A stretch of 16,845 nt of DNA from Propionibacteriaceae bacterium (GTDB lineage Bacteria > Actinomycetota > Actinomycetes > Propionibacteriales > Propionibacteriaceae): the NCBI GenBank assembly GCA_009781325.1, contig WQYJ01000018.1, positions 1-16,845 on the forward strand, given 5' to 3'. Below, piece by piece: positions 7,798-13,601 of the stretch (positions are counted from its first letter, which is position 1; each line of letters begins with the position of its first letter). The translations under genes and the position numbers were made by a program. The notes beneath the pieces were generated by a model. The model made no database searches. It was not told the DNA's origin and was given only the letters and a program-made list of their open reading frames with translations.

Positions 7798-8196
7798 GTG
7801 GCAAAGATGTGCTCTCGGCCAGGCTGCGATGAACGCGCCAGCGCCCAACTCACGCTGAACTCGAATACCATGGCTGTCGATGTCAGTCCTCTGCGTCCCG
7901 AACCGACACCGGGTTCTCTGCAACTGTGCCAGGCGCACCTTGATCGTCTCAAGCTTCCACAGGGCTGGACACTGATTCGCCGCGACGGTATTGGACGGGC
8001 ACCCTTTGATGGTTCCGATATCCTTGCACTGGCCAATGAAATCCGCCGAGTCGGCGGAATTGAGGTCACGGACAACCACGCGGTTCAGGTCGAGCACTCC
8101 CTGTCCAGCCGTACCAACCTTGTGATGCTCACATCGCGCGCACACCTGCGTGTCGTCGCAGACGCGTCCGAGTATGCTATCGCCTCTGGGCAATAG
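7798..8196 (+). CDS. DUF3499-family protein with a putative zinc-binding site
   Basis: A 132-residue protein beginning MAKMCSRPGC. Cysteines 5 and 10, then LCQAH (Cys44, His47), form a likely Cys3His metal site. LKLPQGWTLIRRDG (51-64) follows, as in actinobacterial DUF3499 proteins (Rv3258c-like). The C-terminal half is less conserved. Function is unknown. It sits between the zincin-like gene (divergent) and phosphomannomutase, as in mycobacteria. The GTG at 7798 is favoured by the upstream -10-like box; ATG at 7807 would remove only three residues. Its stop codon TAG is part of the next gene's -10 box. Confidence 0.82.
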   Translation: MAKMCSRPGCDERASAQLTLNSNTMAVDVSPLRPEPTPGSLQLCQAHLDRLKLPQGWTLIRRDGIGRAPFDGSDILALANEIRRVGGIEVTDNHAVQVEHSLSSRTNLVMLTSRAHLRVVADASEYAIASGQ

Positions 8197-8199
8197 AAT
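8194..8199 (+). promoter_or_regulatory. Candidate -10 box (TAGAAT) for leaderless manB
   Basis: TAGAAT is one base from the TATAAT consensus, followed by six bases and the GTG at 8206. Its first three bases are the stop codon of DUF3499. No clear -35 is seen. Confidence 0.52.
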
Positions 8200-8205
8200 G
8201 GGTAT

Positions 8206-9558
8206 GTGCTCCAACCTGACATCTTTAAGGCAAACGATATTCGCGGAGTCATCGGCGCCCAGTGGGATGAAGCCGGTGCTTGGGCTCTCGGAGTTGCCTA
8301 TTCCATGATCCAGAACCACCCCACAATTGTCGTGGGTCGGGATATGCGGGTTTCCAGTTCACAGATTCAGGATGCCTTTGTCAACGGTGTGACCTCTGCA
8401 GGTACGTCTGTGGTGGCCATCGGTCTGTCATCAACGGATGGGCTGTGGTTTGCTTCGGGACTGATGGACCTTCCTGCTGTGTTCATCACGGCAAGCCACA
8501 ATCCTCGTACCTATAACGGGATTAAGTTCTGTGAAGCCAGCGCAAAACCGGTGACCCCGACTTTCCTGAAAGACCTAGCTGAGCTTGCCCAAAGAATCGA
8601 TAGTGGTCATATTGCCCCGAGGATCGCACAGGTACCAGGAACCATTGACGAGGCCGATACCCTCGATTCCTATGTATCTTTCCTCATTGCTCAGCTTGAT
8701 TTCAGCGGAATGCGCCGCCTCAAGGTCGTCGTGGATGCAGGAAATGGGATGGGCGGCTACACAGCGCCAGCGGTGTTCGCAAACCTTGACGTGGAACTCA
8801 TCGGTCTCAACATGGATCTCGATGGGAGTTTCCCCAACCATCCTCCTGATCCGATGAACCCCAAGAACCTCGTACCGTGCAGCCAAGCTGTCCTTGAACA
8901 TGGGGCAGATCTTGGACTCGTCTTCGACGGAGACGCGGATCGAGTGGTTGTTGTCGACGAACAAGGCGAAGCTATCTCACCCTCAGCAATTACTGCTCTC
9001 ATCGGGGTTCGACAGCTTCAGATCGAACCAGGGGCGAGAATCGTGGTGAATGTCATCACGTCGTCAGCAGTGGGTGAGATCATCGAAGAACATGGAGGTA
9101 CGGTGATTCCCTCGAAGGTGGGACACACCTACATGAAAGCACTCATGGGTGTTCACGATGCCATTTTTGGCGGTGAACACTCAGCGCACTACTATTTCCG
9201 TGATTTCTTCGGCGCAGACACCGGAATGCTGGCTGCACTTCACATTATCTCCACTCTGGGAAAGACCACTAAGCCTCTGTCGGGGTTGGTCCAGGAGTAC
9301 ACCCGGTATGTTGCATCGGGGGAGATTAACTCCGAGGTTCGTGACCAACAGGCGGTGATGTGGAAGGTTGCTGCGGCCATGGCAGATTCTGGTGAGATCG
9401 ATTGGCTGGACGGGGTAAGGATTTCTGGTGATGGATGGTGGGTGTCATTGCGCGGTTCCAATACAGAACCACTTCTGAGGTTGAATGTGGAGGCACGCAG
9501 CGTCGCTCACATGGAGGAACTGCGCGATAGCGTACTGTGTCTTGTAAAGGAGGAATGA
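8206..9558 (+). CDS. manB: Phosphomannomutase/phosphoglucomutase
   Basis: A 450-residue cytoplasmic enzyme of the alpha-D-phosphohexomutase family that interconverts mannose-6-phosphate and mannose-1-phosphate, and often the glucose phosphates too. The phosphoserine loop is TASHNP (95-100, Ser97). The metal loop is DGDADR (241-246), the sugar-binding loop GGEHS (322-326), and the phosphate-binding loop RGSNTEP (416-422). All key residues are intact and the length is normal. It starts MLQPDIFKANDIRG, as usual. It supplies the substrate of ManC at 1065. The GTG at 8206 has no clear ribosome site and probably belongs to a leaderless transcript. The end overlaps the next start. Confidence 0.92.
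   Translation: MLQPDIFKANDIRGVIGAQWDEAGAWALGVAYSMIQNHPTIVVGRDMRVSSSQIQDAFVNGVTSAGTSVVAIGLSSTDGLWFASGLMDLPAVFITASHNPRTYNGIKFCEASAKPVTPTFLKDLAELAQRIDSGHIAPRIAQVPGTIDEADTLDSYVSFLIAQLDFSGMRRLKVVVDAGNGMGGYTAPAVFANLDVELIGLNMDLDGSFPNHPPDPMNPKNLVPCSQAVLEHGADLGLVFDGDADRVVVVDEQGEAISPSAITALIGVRQLQIEPGARIVVNVITSSAVGEIIEEHGGTVIPSKVGHTYMKALMGVHDAIFGGEHSAHYYFRDFFGADTGMLAALHIISTLGKTTKPLSGLVQEYTRYVASGEINSEVRDQQAVMWKVAAAMADSGEIDWLDGVRISGDGWWVSLRGSNTEPLLRLNVEARSVAHMEELRDSVLCLVKEE
9548..9553 (+). promoter_or_regulatory. Ribosome binding site deciding the Trm112-like start
   Basis: AGGAGG lies within the last codons of manB. It is one base from the ATG at 9555 but four bases from the ATG at 9558, so the second of the two tandem ATGs is the better start. 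Confidence 0.6.
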
Positions 9559-9761
9559 TGACTCTGGATCTGGATTCGACTCTATTGGGAATTTTGGCAT
9601 GTCCGGCTTGCCATGGAAACCTCAGCGTGGACTACGAGGCCGCCGAGCTTGTTTGCAACTCAGCGGCTTGTGGGTTGGCTTACCCCATTCGAGACAATAT
9701 CCCGATCATGCTCATCGATGAGGCTCGCGATACACGTAACTCCGGGGTGGGTCTTACCTGA
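9558..9761 (+). CDS. Trm112-like zinc-ribbon protein
   Basis: A 67-residue protein with the Trm112/UPF0434 pattern: ACPACHGNL (Cys15, Cys18), LVCNSAACGLAYPIRDNIPIML (Cys33, Cys38; YPIRDxIPxML). Four cysteines would bind one zinc ion. Family members partner and activate methyltransferases in other organisms; in this actinobacterial locus the role is not established. It overlaps the manB stop by one base (TGATG) and has a strong ribosome site, so it is translationally coupled to manB. The following SIS gene starts one base after its stop. Confidence 0.85.
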   Translation: MTLDLDSTLLGILACPACHGNLSVDYEAAELVCNSAACGLAYPIRDNIPIMLIDEARDTRNSGVGLT

Positions 9762-9762
9762 A

Positions 9763-10746
9763 ATGTTCGACGATTCCCTGCTAGACGACCCGCTGGCTCT
9801 CAGTGTTCGGGGGGCCCCGATCACCAAGCTTGCGCTGACAGGGGCAAGGCTGCGATCCCAGGATTCCACCGAGATGGCGTCGATCGTCGTGCGGCTTGCG
9901 TCAGTAACTCCTCGAACAATCATCGTCGTCGGCTCAGAAGCCAGACTGATTCGGGCTGTCGTTGAACCCACGGGGCCAGTCCCAACCGTCGCCTGGACCT
10001 CACCGACTCTGCCGGCATGGACCGGTCCGCTGGATCTCGTCATCATCCTCGCTGGCTCCAATGATCGTTTCCTGCCCACCTGCCGAGAAGCACTGAAACG
10101 CGGATCACTGCTGTTCATGGTGGCCCCGGCTCACTCACCGATCATCGAAGAATGCCCGTCGGTACCCACACTGACAACCCAGGAAGATGATCGATTCGTC
10201 GGGGCACTGCTTGCCTTGAAGATTCTCGATCTTCTGAATGTGGGCCCTTCACTCAACGTCGATACCATCGCTAATGTCCTCGATGAGATCGCTGAGAAGT
10301 ACGGGCCGCGCCACGGCCTTGAAGACAACTATGCGAAGAATCTTGCCTGTGCACTAGCAGACGCCGTACCACTGGTGGTGGGAAGGTCGGTGCTCGCAGC
10401 TCGGGCATCCAGGCGTGTGGCAGAGGCTCTGCGTGAAGCAACAGGCTTGCCCGCACTCGCCGCCGACGATGAGGCGTTGAGACCCCTGATTGAATCCTCT
10501 CATCCTCGGGATCTCTTTGCCGATCCCTTCGAGGATAGATCCCCCCACCTTGACTTCTGCCTGCTTATCCTTGACGATGGGAAGTCCGAGTTGGACGAGG
10601 ACCTTGTCCGTATTGCCCAGGGGCACAGTGTTCGGGTGGAAAAAATCACCTATACCCATGACAACCCAGTGATCCGGTACGCTGGTCTGCTCCACCAAGG
10701 GCTGTTTGCGGCAGCGTACCTCGGTCTGGCGACGATCAAGGAATGA
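9763..10746 (+). CDS. SIS-type sugar isomerase-like protein (PGI/PMI family)
   Basis: A 327-residue protein of the sugar isomerase fold. DLVIILAGSNDRFLP (91-105) occupies the place of the first SIS phosphate loop. YGPRHGLEDNYAKNLACALADAVPLVVG (180-207) and the C-terminal part up to RYAGLLHQGLFAAAYLGLA (305-323) resemble the bifunctional phosphoglucose/phosphomannose isomerase C-terminal domain and the Rv3256c type. The first domain is weakly conserved, so isomerase activity is uncertain. An in-frame ATG at 9613 exists, but that extension overlaps the Trm112-like gene and reads unlike the family. The ATG at 9763, one base after the Trm112 stop, gives the usual MFDDSLLDD start. No separate manA is nearby, so a role in mannose-6-phosphate supply is possible but unproven. 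Confidence 0.75.
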   Translation: MFDDSLLDDPLALSVRGAPITKLALTGARLRSQDSTEMASIVVRLASVTPRTIIVVGSEARLIRAVVEPTGPVPTVAWTSPTLPAWTGPLDLVIILAGSNDRFLPTCREALKRGSLLFMVAPAHSPIIEECPSVPTLTTQEDDRFVGALLALKILDLLNVGPSLNVDTIANVLDEIAEKYGPRHGLEDNYAKNLACALADAVPLVVGRSVLAARASRRVAEALREATGLPALAADDEALRPLIESSHPRDLFADPFEDRSPHLDFCLLILDDGKSELDEDLVRIAQGHSVRVEKITYTHDNPVIRYAGLLHQGLFAAAYLGLATIKE

Positions 10747-10761
10747 TTGGTTCCGATGGAA

Positions 10762-10767
10762 AAGGAG
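10762..10767 (+). promoter_or_regulatory. Ribosome binding site deciding the aroQ start
   Basis: AAGGAG is five bases before the ATG at 10773. This supports a 143-residue product over the ATG at 10743, which overlaps the SIS stop and would add a ten-residue, Gly/Lys-rich extension that the family does not have. Confidence 0.7.
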
Positions 10768-10772
10768 AACAG

Positions 10773-11204
10773 ATGAGACGAGTATTTGTCCTGAATGGAG
10801 TCAATCTTGGCCGTTTGGGGATTCGCGAACCAGAGATCTACGGTCACGTCAGCCATGCTCAGCTCGCTGAGCATCTCGTCGCCACAGGGCAAGGCCTTGG
10901 CTTAGATGTCGAAGTACGCCAAAGTGACGTGGAGGCAGAGATGATCTCCTGGCTTCATCAAGCCAGTGATGAGTCGATTCCGGTGGTGATTAATGCCGGA
11001 GCCTGGACCCATAGTTCGCATGCTATCGGTGATGCGGTCAGAGACGTACCATTCTTGCTTGAGGTCCACATCTCCAACATCTTCGCACGCGAGTCTTTCC
11101 GCCATGATTCCGTCATCTCAGCCTCGGCACAGGGGGTCATCGTCGGGATGGGGCTGGCTGGGTATGACTACGCACTGGCTCATATCGCAGCAATGCTGGG
11201 CTAG
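10773..11204 (+). CDS. aroQ: Type II 3-dehydroquinate dehydratase
   Basis: A 143-residue enzyme of the shikimate pathway that converts 3-dehydroquinate to 3-dehydroshikimate; the family forms dodecamers. Conserved sites are Arg18 and Tyr23 in REPEIYG (18-24), Asn74 and His80 in VINAGAWTHSS (72-82), EVH (97-99, His99) and Arg110. RQSDVEAEM (49-57) and GVIVGMGLAGY (121-131) also match. The otherwise nearly constant proline of NGPNL is Val10 here (NGVNL); Arg14 in GRLG matches the actinobacterial type. Catalytic residues are intact, so it is probably active. No other aro gene is in the window. It follows the SIS gene closely and takes the place where manA often sits in related loci. Confidence 0.88.
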   Translation: MRRVFVLNGVNLGRLGIREPEIYGHVSHAQLAEHLVATGQGLGLDVEVRQSDVEAEMISWLHQASDESIPVVINAGAWTHSSHAIGDAVRDVPFLLEVHISNIFARESFRHDSVISASAQGVIVGMGLAGYDYALAHIAAMLG

Positions 11205-11222
11205 CCGAACCAATGGCTAGCC
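11199..11222 (+). promoter_or_regulatory. Hairpin spanning the aroQ stop and the SprT-like start
   Basis: GGCTAGCC occurs at 11199-11206 and again at 11215-11222. Because the octamer is its own reverse complement, the two copies form an 8-bp stem with the loop GAACCAAT. The left arm contains the aroQ stop; the ATG at 11213 lies at the loop edge with its G in the right arm. There is no Shine-Dalgarno for the downstream gene, so coupling of its translation to aroQ is plausible. Confidence 0.45.
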
Positions 11223-11677
11223 GCGAATGGACCCAAACAATGGGTGCGGCCCTTGTGGCCCGCCATCTGGGCTCAACCTGGTCTTTCGGACTGGACCATG
11301 CTCGTACTCGCTTGGGGTGCTGCCACTATTCATCCAAGAAAATCACCTGTTCACGATACCTTGTCGCCTATCTTGCCCCCGACGAAGTGGAGCAAGTCAT
11401 TCTTCACGAGATTGCCCATGGATTGGTGGGTGCCCGTGCTGGGCATGGAAAGAAATGGGCTGAAAAGGCGGCCTCGCTGGGCTACACAGGTGGGCGAACA
11501 ATTGCCGTACCGGAAGCCCGGCTTTCGGCCCGTTGGCGCGGAACATGCTCAGCAGGCCATGAGGTCTTTCGGCACCGGATCAGCTCGCGGCGTTCCTACT
11601 GCGGATTATGCGCGAAAGCCGGGGTGAGACACCCCATCACGTGGCAGGATCGGGGGTTGGGTCTCCTTGGCCCGTGA
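11213..11677 (+). CDS. SprT-like zinc metallopeptidase-domain protein
   Basis: A 154-residue protein. The HEIAH zinc motif is at 65-69 within VILHEIAHGLVG, and the third ligand is likely His78 in GHGKKW. A C-terminal zinc ribbon follows: WRGTCSAGHEVFRHR with Cys112 and His116, then YCGLC (Cys130, Cys133). This is the domain order of SprT-like/Spartan-type proteins, which in eukaryotes cleave DNA-protein crosslinks; bacterial SprT substrates are poorly known. The start is 8 bases after the aroQ stop, without a ribosome site but inside a hairpin. The last 41 bases overlap the end of the convergent CPBP gene. Confidence 0.85.
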   Translation: MASREWTQTMGAALVARHLGSTWSFGLDHARTRLGCCHYSSKKITCSRYLVAYLAPDEVEQVILHEIAHGLVGARAGHGKKWAEKAASLGYTGGRTIAVPEARLSARWRGTCSAGHEVFRHRISSRRSYCGLCAKAGVRHPITWQDRGLGLLGP

Positions 11678-12620
11678 GAACTTTTTTGCGGGCCCAGATG
11701 GGAGCCACCATGATTCCCTTGCGCTGGGCATAGATCAATAGTCCTATTCCTAGCCCGCCTAGGAGAATGACAGGTACGATCGAGGCTTCAAGACCGAATC
11801 GCCCGCCTGTGAGGATCTCCGGACCTGTCCACTGGCTGACTAACCAGCTCTGTTGGTCGCCAGTCCCCGAGACGATGGAACCGAAAACTGCGCCTTGGGT
11901 GATATTCCAGGCGAAGTGGAGTCCGATGCACCACCACAACGAGCGGGTAATGGCATAGATGGCGGCGAAAAGGATCCCGGCCTCAATAGCGATGGCCATT
12001 GCGCCCCAGAGGGTAGCTTCGGGGTTAGCAATGTGCATCATTCCAAAGACTAGCCCTGACAGGATGGTTGCCCCCCAGGTCCCCAAACCTTCTTCGGATA
12101 GTCGGAACAACCCTCCGCGCATAGCTAACTCTTCAGCCACAGCGGCGACAACACCCATGGAAAGAATGTCCAACCATGGGTTGTAGTTGGGGTTGGTGCC
12201 AGTGACCCTGTAGACGCCGAGGAGTGCCAAGACACCGATACACAGAGAAACAAGAATGACACCTAGGGCCATACCCTTGAAAAGCCCCAGGAATCTTCTG
12301 GGCTCGATTTCAAGTGGCCACACCCTGGTCTCAGTGACCATCGTCACAACAAGAAAGGCCACCACCACAGCAAACAACTCAGCCAGGAGCGGAACAATGT
12401 AGTTACCGCGAAGATCGAAGCTCCCCACGATCGCTGCATGGACCGAAACGAAAACTATGACACCGCCAATCACCAGCAGAATGAAAGCTCCGCCTCGTAG
12501 CCATGCAGAATGCCGGGTCCGGAATGGATCGGGATAAGGTTTTTCAGGATGATCCTCGGTGAGAAGATCTGACGACCGAATAGTGGGTACAGATTCCCCG
12601 ATCAGCGTGAATAGTGACAC
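11637..12620 (-). CDS. CPBP-family intramembrane metalloprotease
   Basis: A 327-residue polytopic membrane protein of the CPBP (ABI/Rce1-like) glutamic protease family. Motif 1 is AEELAMRGG (162-170, Glu163, Glu164, Arg168), motif 2 is FGMMH (192-196, His196) and motif 3 is HFAWN (235-239), all in order. About eight hydrophobic segments lie between 44 and 301, after a hydrophilic N-terminus of about 40 residues. Bacterial members act in prenyl-like processing, signal control or bacteriocin self-protection; the substrate here is unknown. The GTG start is supported by AAGGAGG on the minus strand (12627-12633) with a 6-base gap. It is flanked by no peptide gene that would suggest bacteriocin immunity. 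Confidence 0.87.
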   Translation of the reverse strand: MSLFTLIGESVPTIRSSDLLTEDHPEKPYPDPFRTRHSAWLRGGAFILLVIGGVIVFVSVHAAIVGSFDLRGNYIVPLLAELFAVVVAFLVVTMVTETRVWPLEIEPRRFLGLFKGMALGVILVSLCIGVLALLGVYRVTGTNPNYNPWLDILSMGVVAAVAEELAMRGGLFRLSEEGLGTWGATILSGLVFGMMHIANPEATLWGAMAIAIEAGILFAAIYAITRSLWWCIGLHFAWNITQGAVFGSIVSGTGDQQSWLVSQWTGPEILTGGRFGLEASIVPVILLGGLGIGLLIYAQRKGIMVAPIWARKKVLTGQGDPTPDPAT

Positions 12621-12644
12621 AGCTTCCTCCTTATTGCCCGACCT

Positions 12645-12671
12645 AGTTTACGCTAAGCCTGAAGTAGGCAA
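12645..12671 (-). promoter_or_regulatory. Possible promoter of the CPBP gene
   Basis: On the minus strand TAAACT (12645-12650) could be a -10 and TTGCCT (12666-12671) a -35, with a short 15-base spacer. The leader would carry the AAGGAGG site. Weak call. Confidence 0.25.
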
Positions 12672-12684
12672 TTCCAACCCCCCG

Positions 12685-12794
12685 GTCATCCTGCCGCCAG
12701 GCAGGACCCCCGGCAGCCGATGTAGGGTCTGAGGGTGGATCTTTACCCAAGTCCCTACGTTGGCTTCCGGGGGTCCTGCCTTTGGCAGGATGAC
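12685..12794. repeat. 110-nt palindromic repeat-like element with nested hairpins
   Basis: The left arm (12685-12727) and right arm (12753-12794) are near-perfect reverse complements: both begin GTCATCCTGCC when read inward, with three base differences plus a one-base loop-length difference. Each arm carries its own hairpin, CCTGCC-GCCA-GGCAGG and CCTGCC-TTT-GGCAGG. Pairing continues inward with GGGT/ACCC to an 8-base tip loop (12737-12744). It fills most of the 262-base gap between the CPBP gene and the lipoprotein gene. The design resembles REP/dRS3-like or small MITE-like repeats; it could also act as a two-way terminator. No target-site duplication or transposase was found. The remainder of the gap (12795-12870) shows nothing else recognisable. 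Confidence 0.7.
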
Positions 12795-12870
12795 GATGTG
12801 TGGTCTGCCTGTCGAAGCCCGAATCCACCGATCGCTGCCGCGAAGTCAGCATGGAGCGGTAGATTCAGGC

Positions 12871-12876
12871 TAAGGT
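12871..12876 (+). promoter_or_regulatory. Candidate -10 box (TAAGGT) for the lipoprotein gene
   Basis: TAAGGT plus six bases leads straight to the GTG at 12883, identical in hexamer and spacing to the DUF3499 start. TAAGG could instead serve as a weak ribosome site. Confidence 0.42.
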
Positions 12877-12882
12877 TGACCC

Positions 12883-13284
12883 GTGAAGCGCAGGGCTATA
12901 GTAACGGCATTGTTGGTAGGGTTCCTCGCCGCAGGATGCTCAGCACCGGTGCTGATTGAGGATCCGCCCCAGCCAGAGATCACCCTTCCCAGTGAGGGCC
13001 GCTGCCTGGCAGATATGGGGTTCACGAACCCAGCCGCAGAGTTCATCTGGCTTCCGCCTGGACTATCCATCTCCTATCGGGCAGATCAACCCAACCTACT
13101 GACCATTGCAGGTCCAGCAGATCAGTCCAGCGTCATTGAGGATTACTTACACCAGACTCTGCCTGGCTTGGGATGGCAGATCACATCCCGCGGCGATGGG
13201 GGACTGCTGTTCGAGCGCGGCCAATGGCATGCCGGTTTTGCTGTGGGGGTTGATAATTGGGCTCTGACTGCGCGTAATGACTAG
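12883..13284 (+). CDS. Small putative lipoprotein
   Basis: A 133-residue protein with a classical lipoprotein signal: basic start MKRR, hydrophobic core, and lipobox LAAGC (15-19) with Cys19 as the acylated residue. The mature part is about 115 residues, with no cysteine except Cys41 and no recognised domain; it ends in an alternating polar/hydrophobic stretch (GLLFERGQWHAGFAVGVDNWALTA) that looks like beta strands. It would sit on the outer face of the membrane. Function is unknown. It stands alone, between the palindromic element and a convergent small membrane-protein gene whose stop is seven bases away. Confidence 0.78.
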   Translation: MKRRAIVTALLVGFLAAGCSAPVLIEDPPQPEITLPSEGRCLADMGFTNPAAEFIWLPPGLSISYRADQPNLLTIAGPADQSSVIEDYLHQTLPGLGWQITSRGDGGLLFERGQWHAGFAVGVDNWALTARND

Positions 13285-13291
13285 ATTCGGG

Positions 13292-13531
13292 TCAGATGCT
13301 TCGCAGGAACTCGGGGTCGTCGTCAGGTGCTGTTGGCGGGGGAGAGTAGGTGTTCACCGGACGGCCAAATATCCACCAGCCGATCATCCCCAGCGCAGGG
13401 ACTGCAAGGACGAGAACAAACCAGAGGGTCTTGGGGATGACGCGTACTCGCTCCGAGTTGGACTGCACCACATGCACAGCGGTGAAGATCGTAGCAACGA
13501 TCAGAAGCAGAAGCGGCAGAAAACGTCCCAT
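13292..13531 (-). CDS. PLDc_N-type small membrane protein
   Basis: A 79-residue protein with two hydrophobic helices (about 4-22 and 35-55) separated by a basic loop. VRVIPKTLWFVLVLAVPALGMIGWWIFGRP (29-58) matches the phospholipase D N-terminal-like domain (PLDc_N) found as stand-alone small membrane proteins in actinobacteria. The C-terminal tail is Pro/Asp-rich. No catalytic HKD motif is present; the role is unknown. The ATG has a TAGACT box six bases upstream on the minus strand and diverges from menE. Confidence 0.78.
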   Translation of the reverse strand: MGRFLPLLLLIVATIFTAVHVVQSNSERVRVIPKTLWFVLVLAVPALGMIGWWIFGRPVNTYSPPPTAPDDDPEFLRSI

Positions 13532-13537
13532 ACCACC

Positions 13538-13543
13538 AGTCTA
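13538..13543 (-). promoter_or_regulatory. Candidate -10 box (TAGACT) for the PLDc_N gene
   Basis: On the minus strand TAGACT, then six bases, then the ATG at 13531. The hexamer and spacing are the same as upstream of manC. Confidence 0.45.
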
Positions 13544-13589
13544 CGGGATAACTGAACTGCAAGTTTGGCTCCCAGGGTATCTGCCCGGC

Positions 13590-13595
13590 CATAAT
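13590..13595 (+). promoter_or_regulatory. Candidate -10 box (CATAAT) for the men operon
   Basis: CATAAT is followed by six bases and the GTG of menE at 13602. TTGGCT (13565-13570) is a possible -35 at a long 19-base spacing. The whole divergent control region shared with the PLDc_N gene is only 70 bases. Confidence 0.42.
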
Positions 13596-13601
13596 TGACT
13601 C

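Noticed and set aside
9613..9762. N-terminal extension of the SIS protein from ATG 9613
   Set aside because: It overlaps the well-supported Trm112-like gene and has no family similarity; ATG 9763 gives the usual start.
12685..12794. Complete insertion sequence or MITE with target duplication
   Set aside because: No flanking direct repeat could be seen and no transposase is present, so it is listed only as a repeat-like element.
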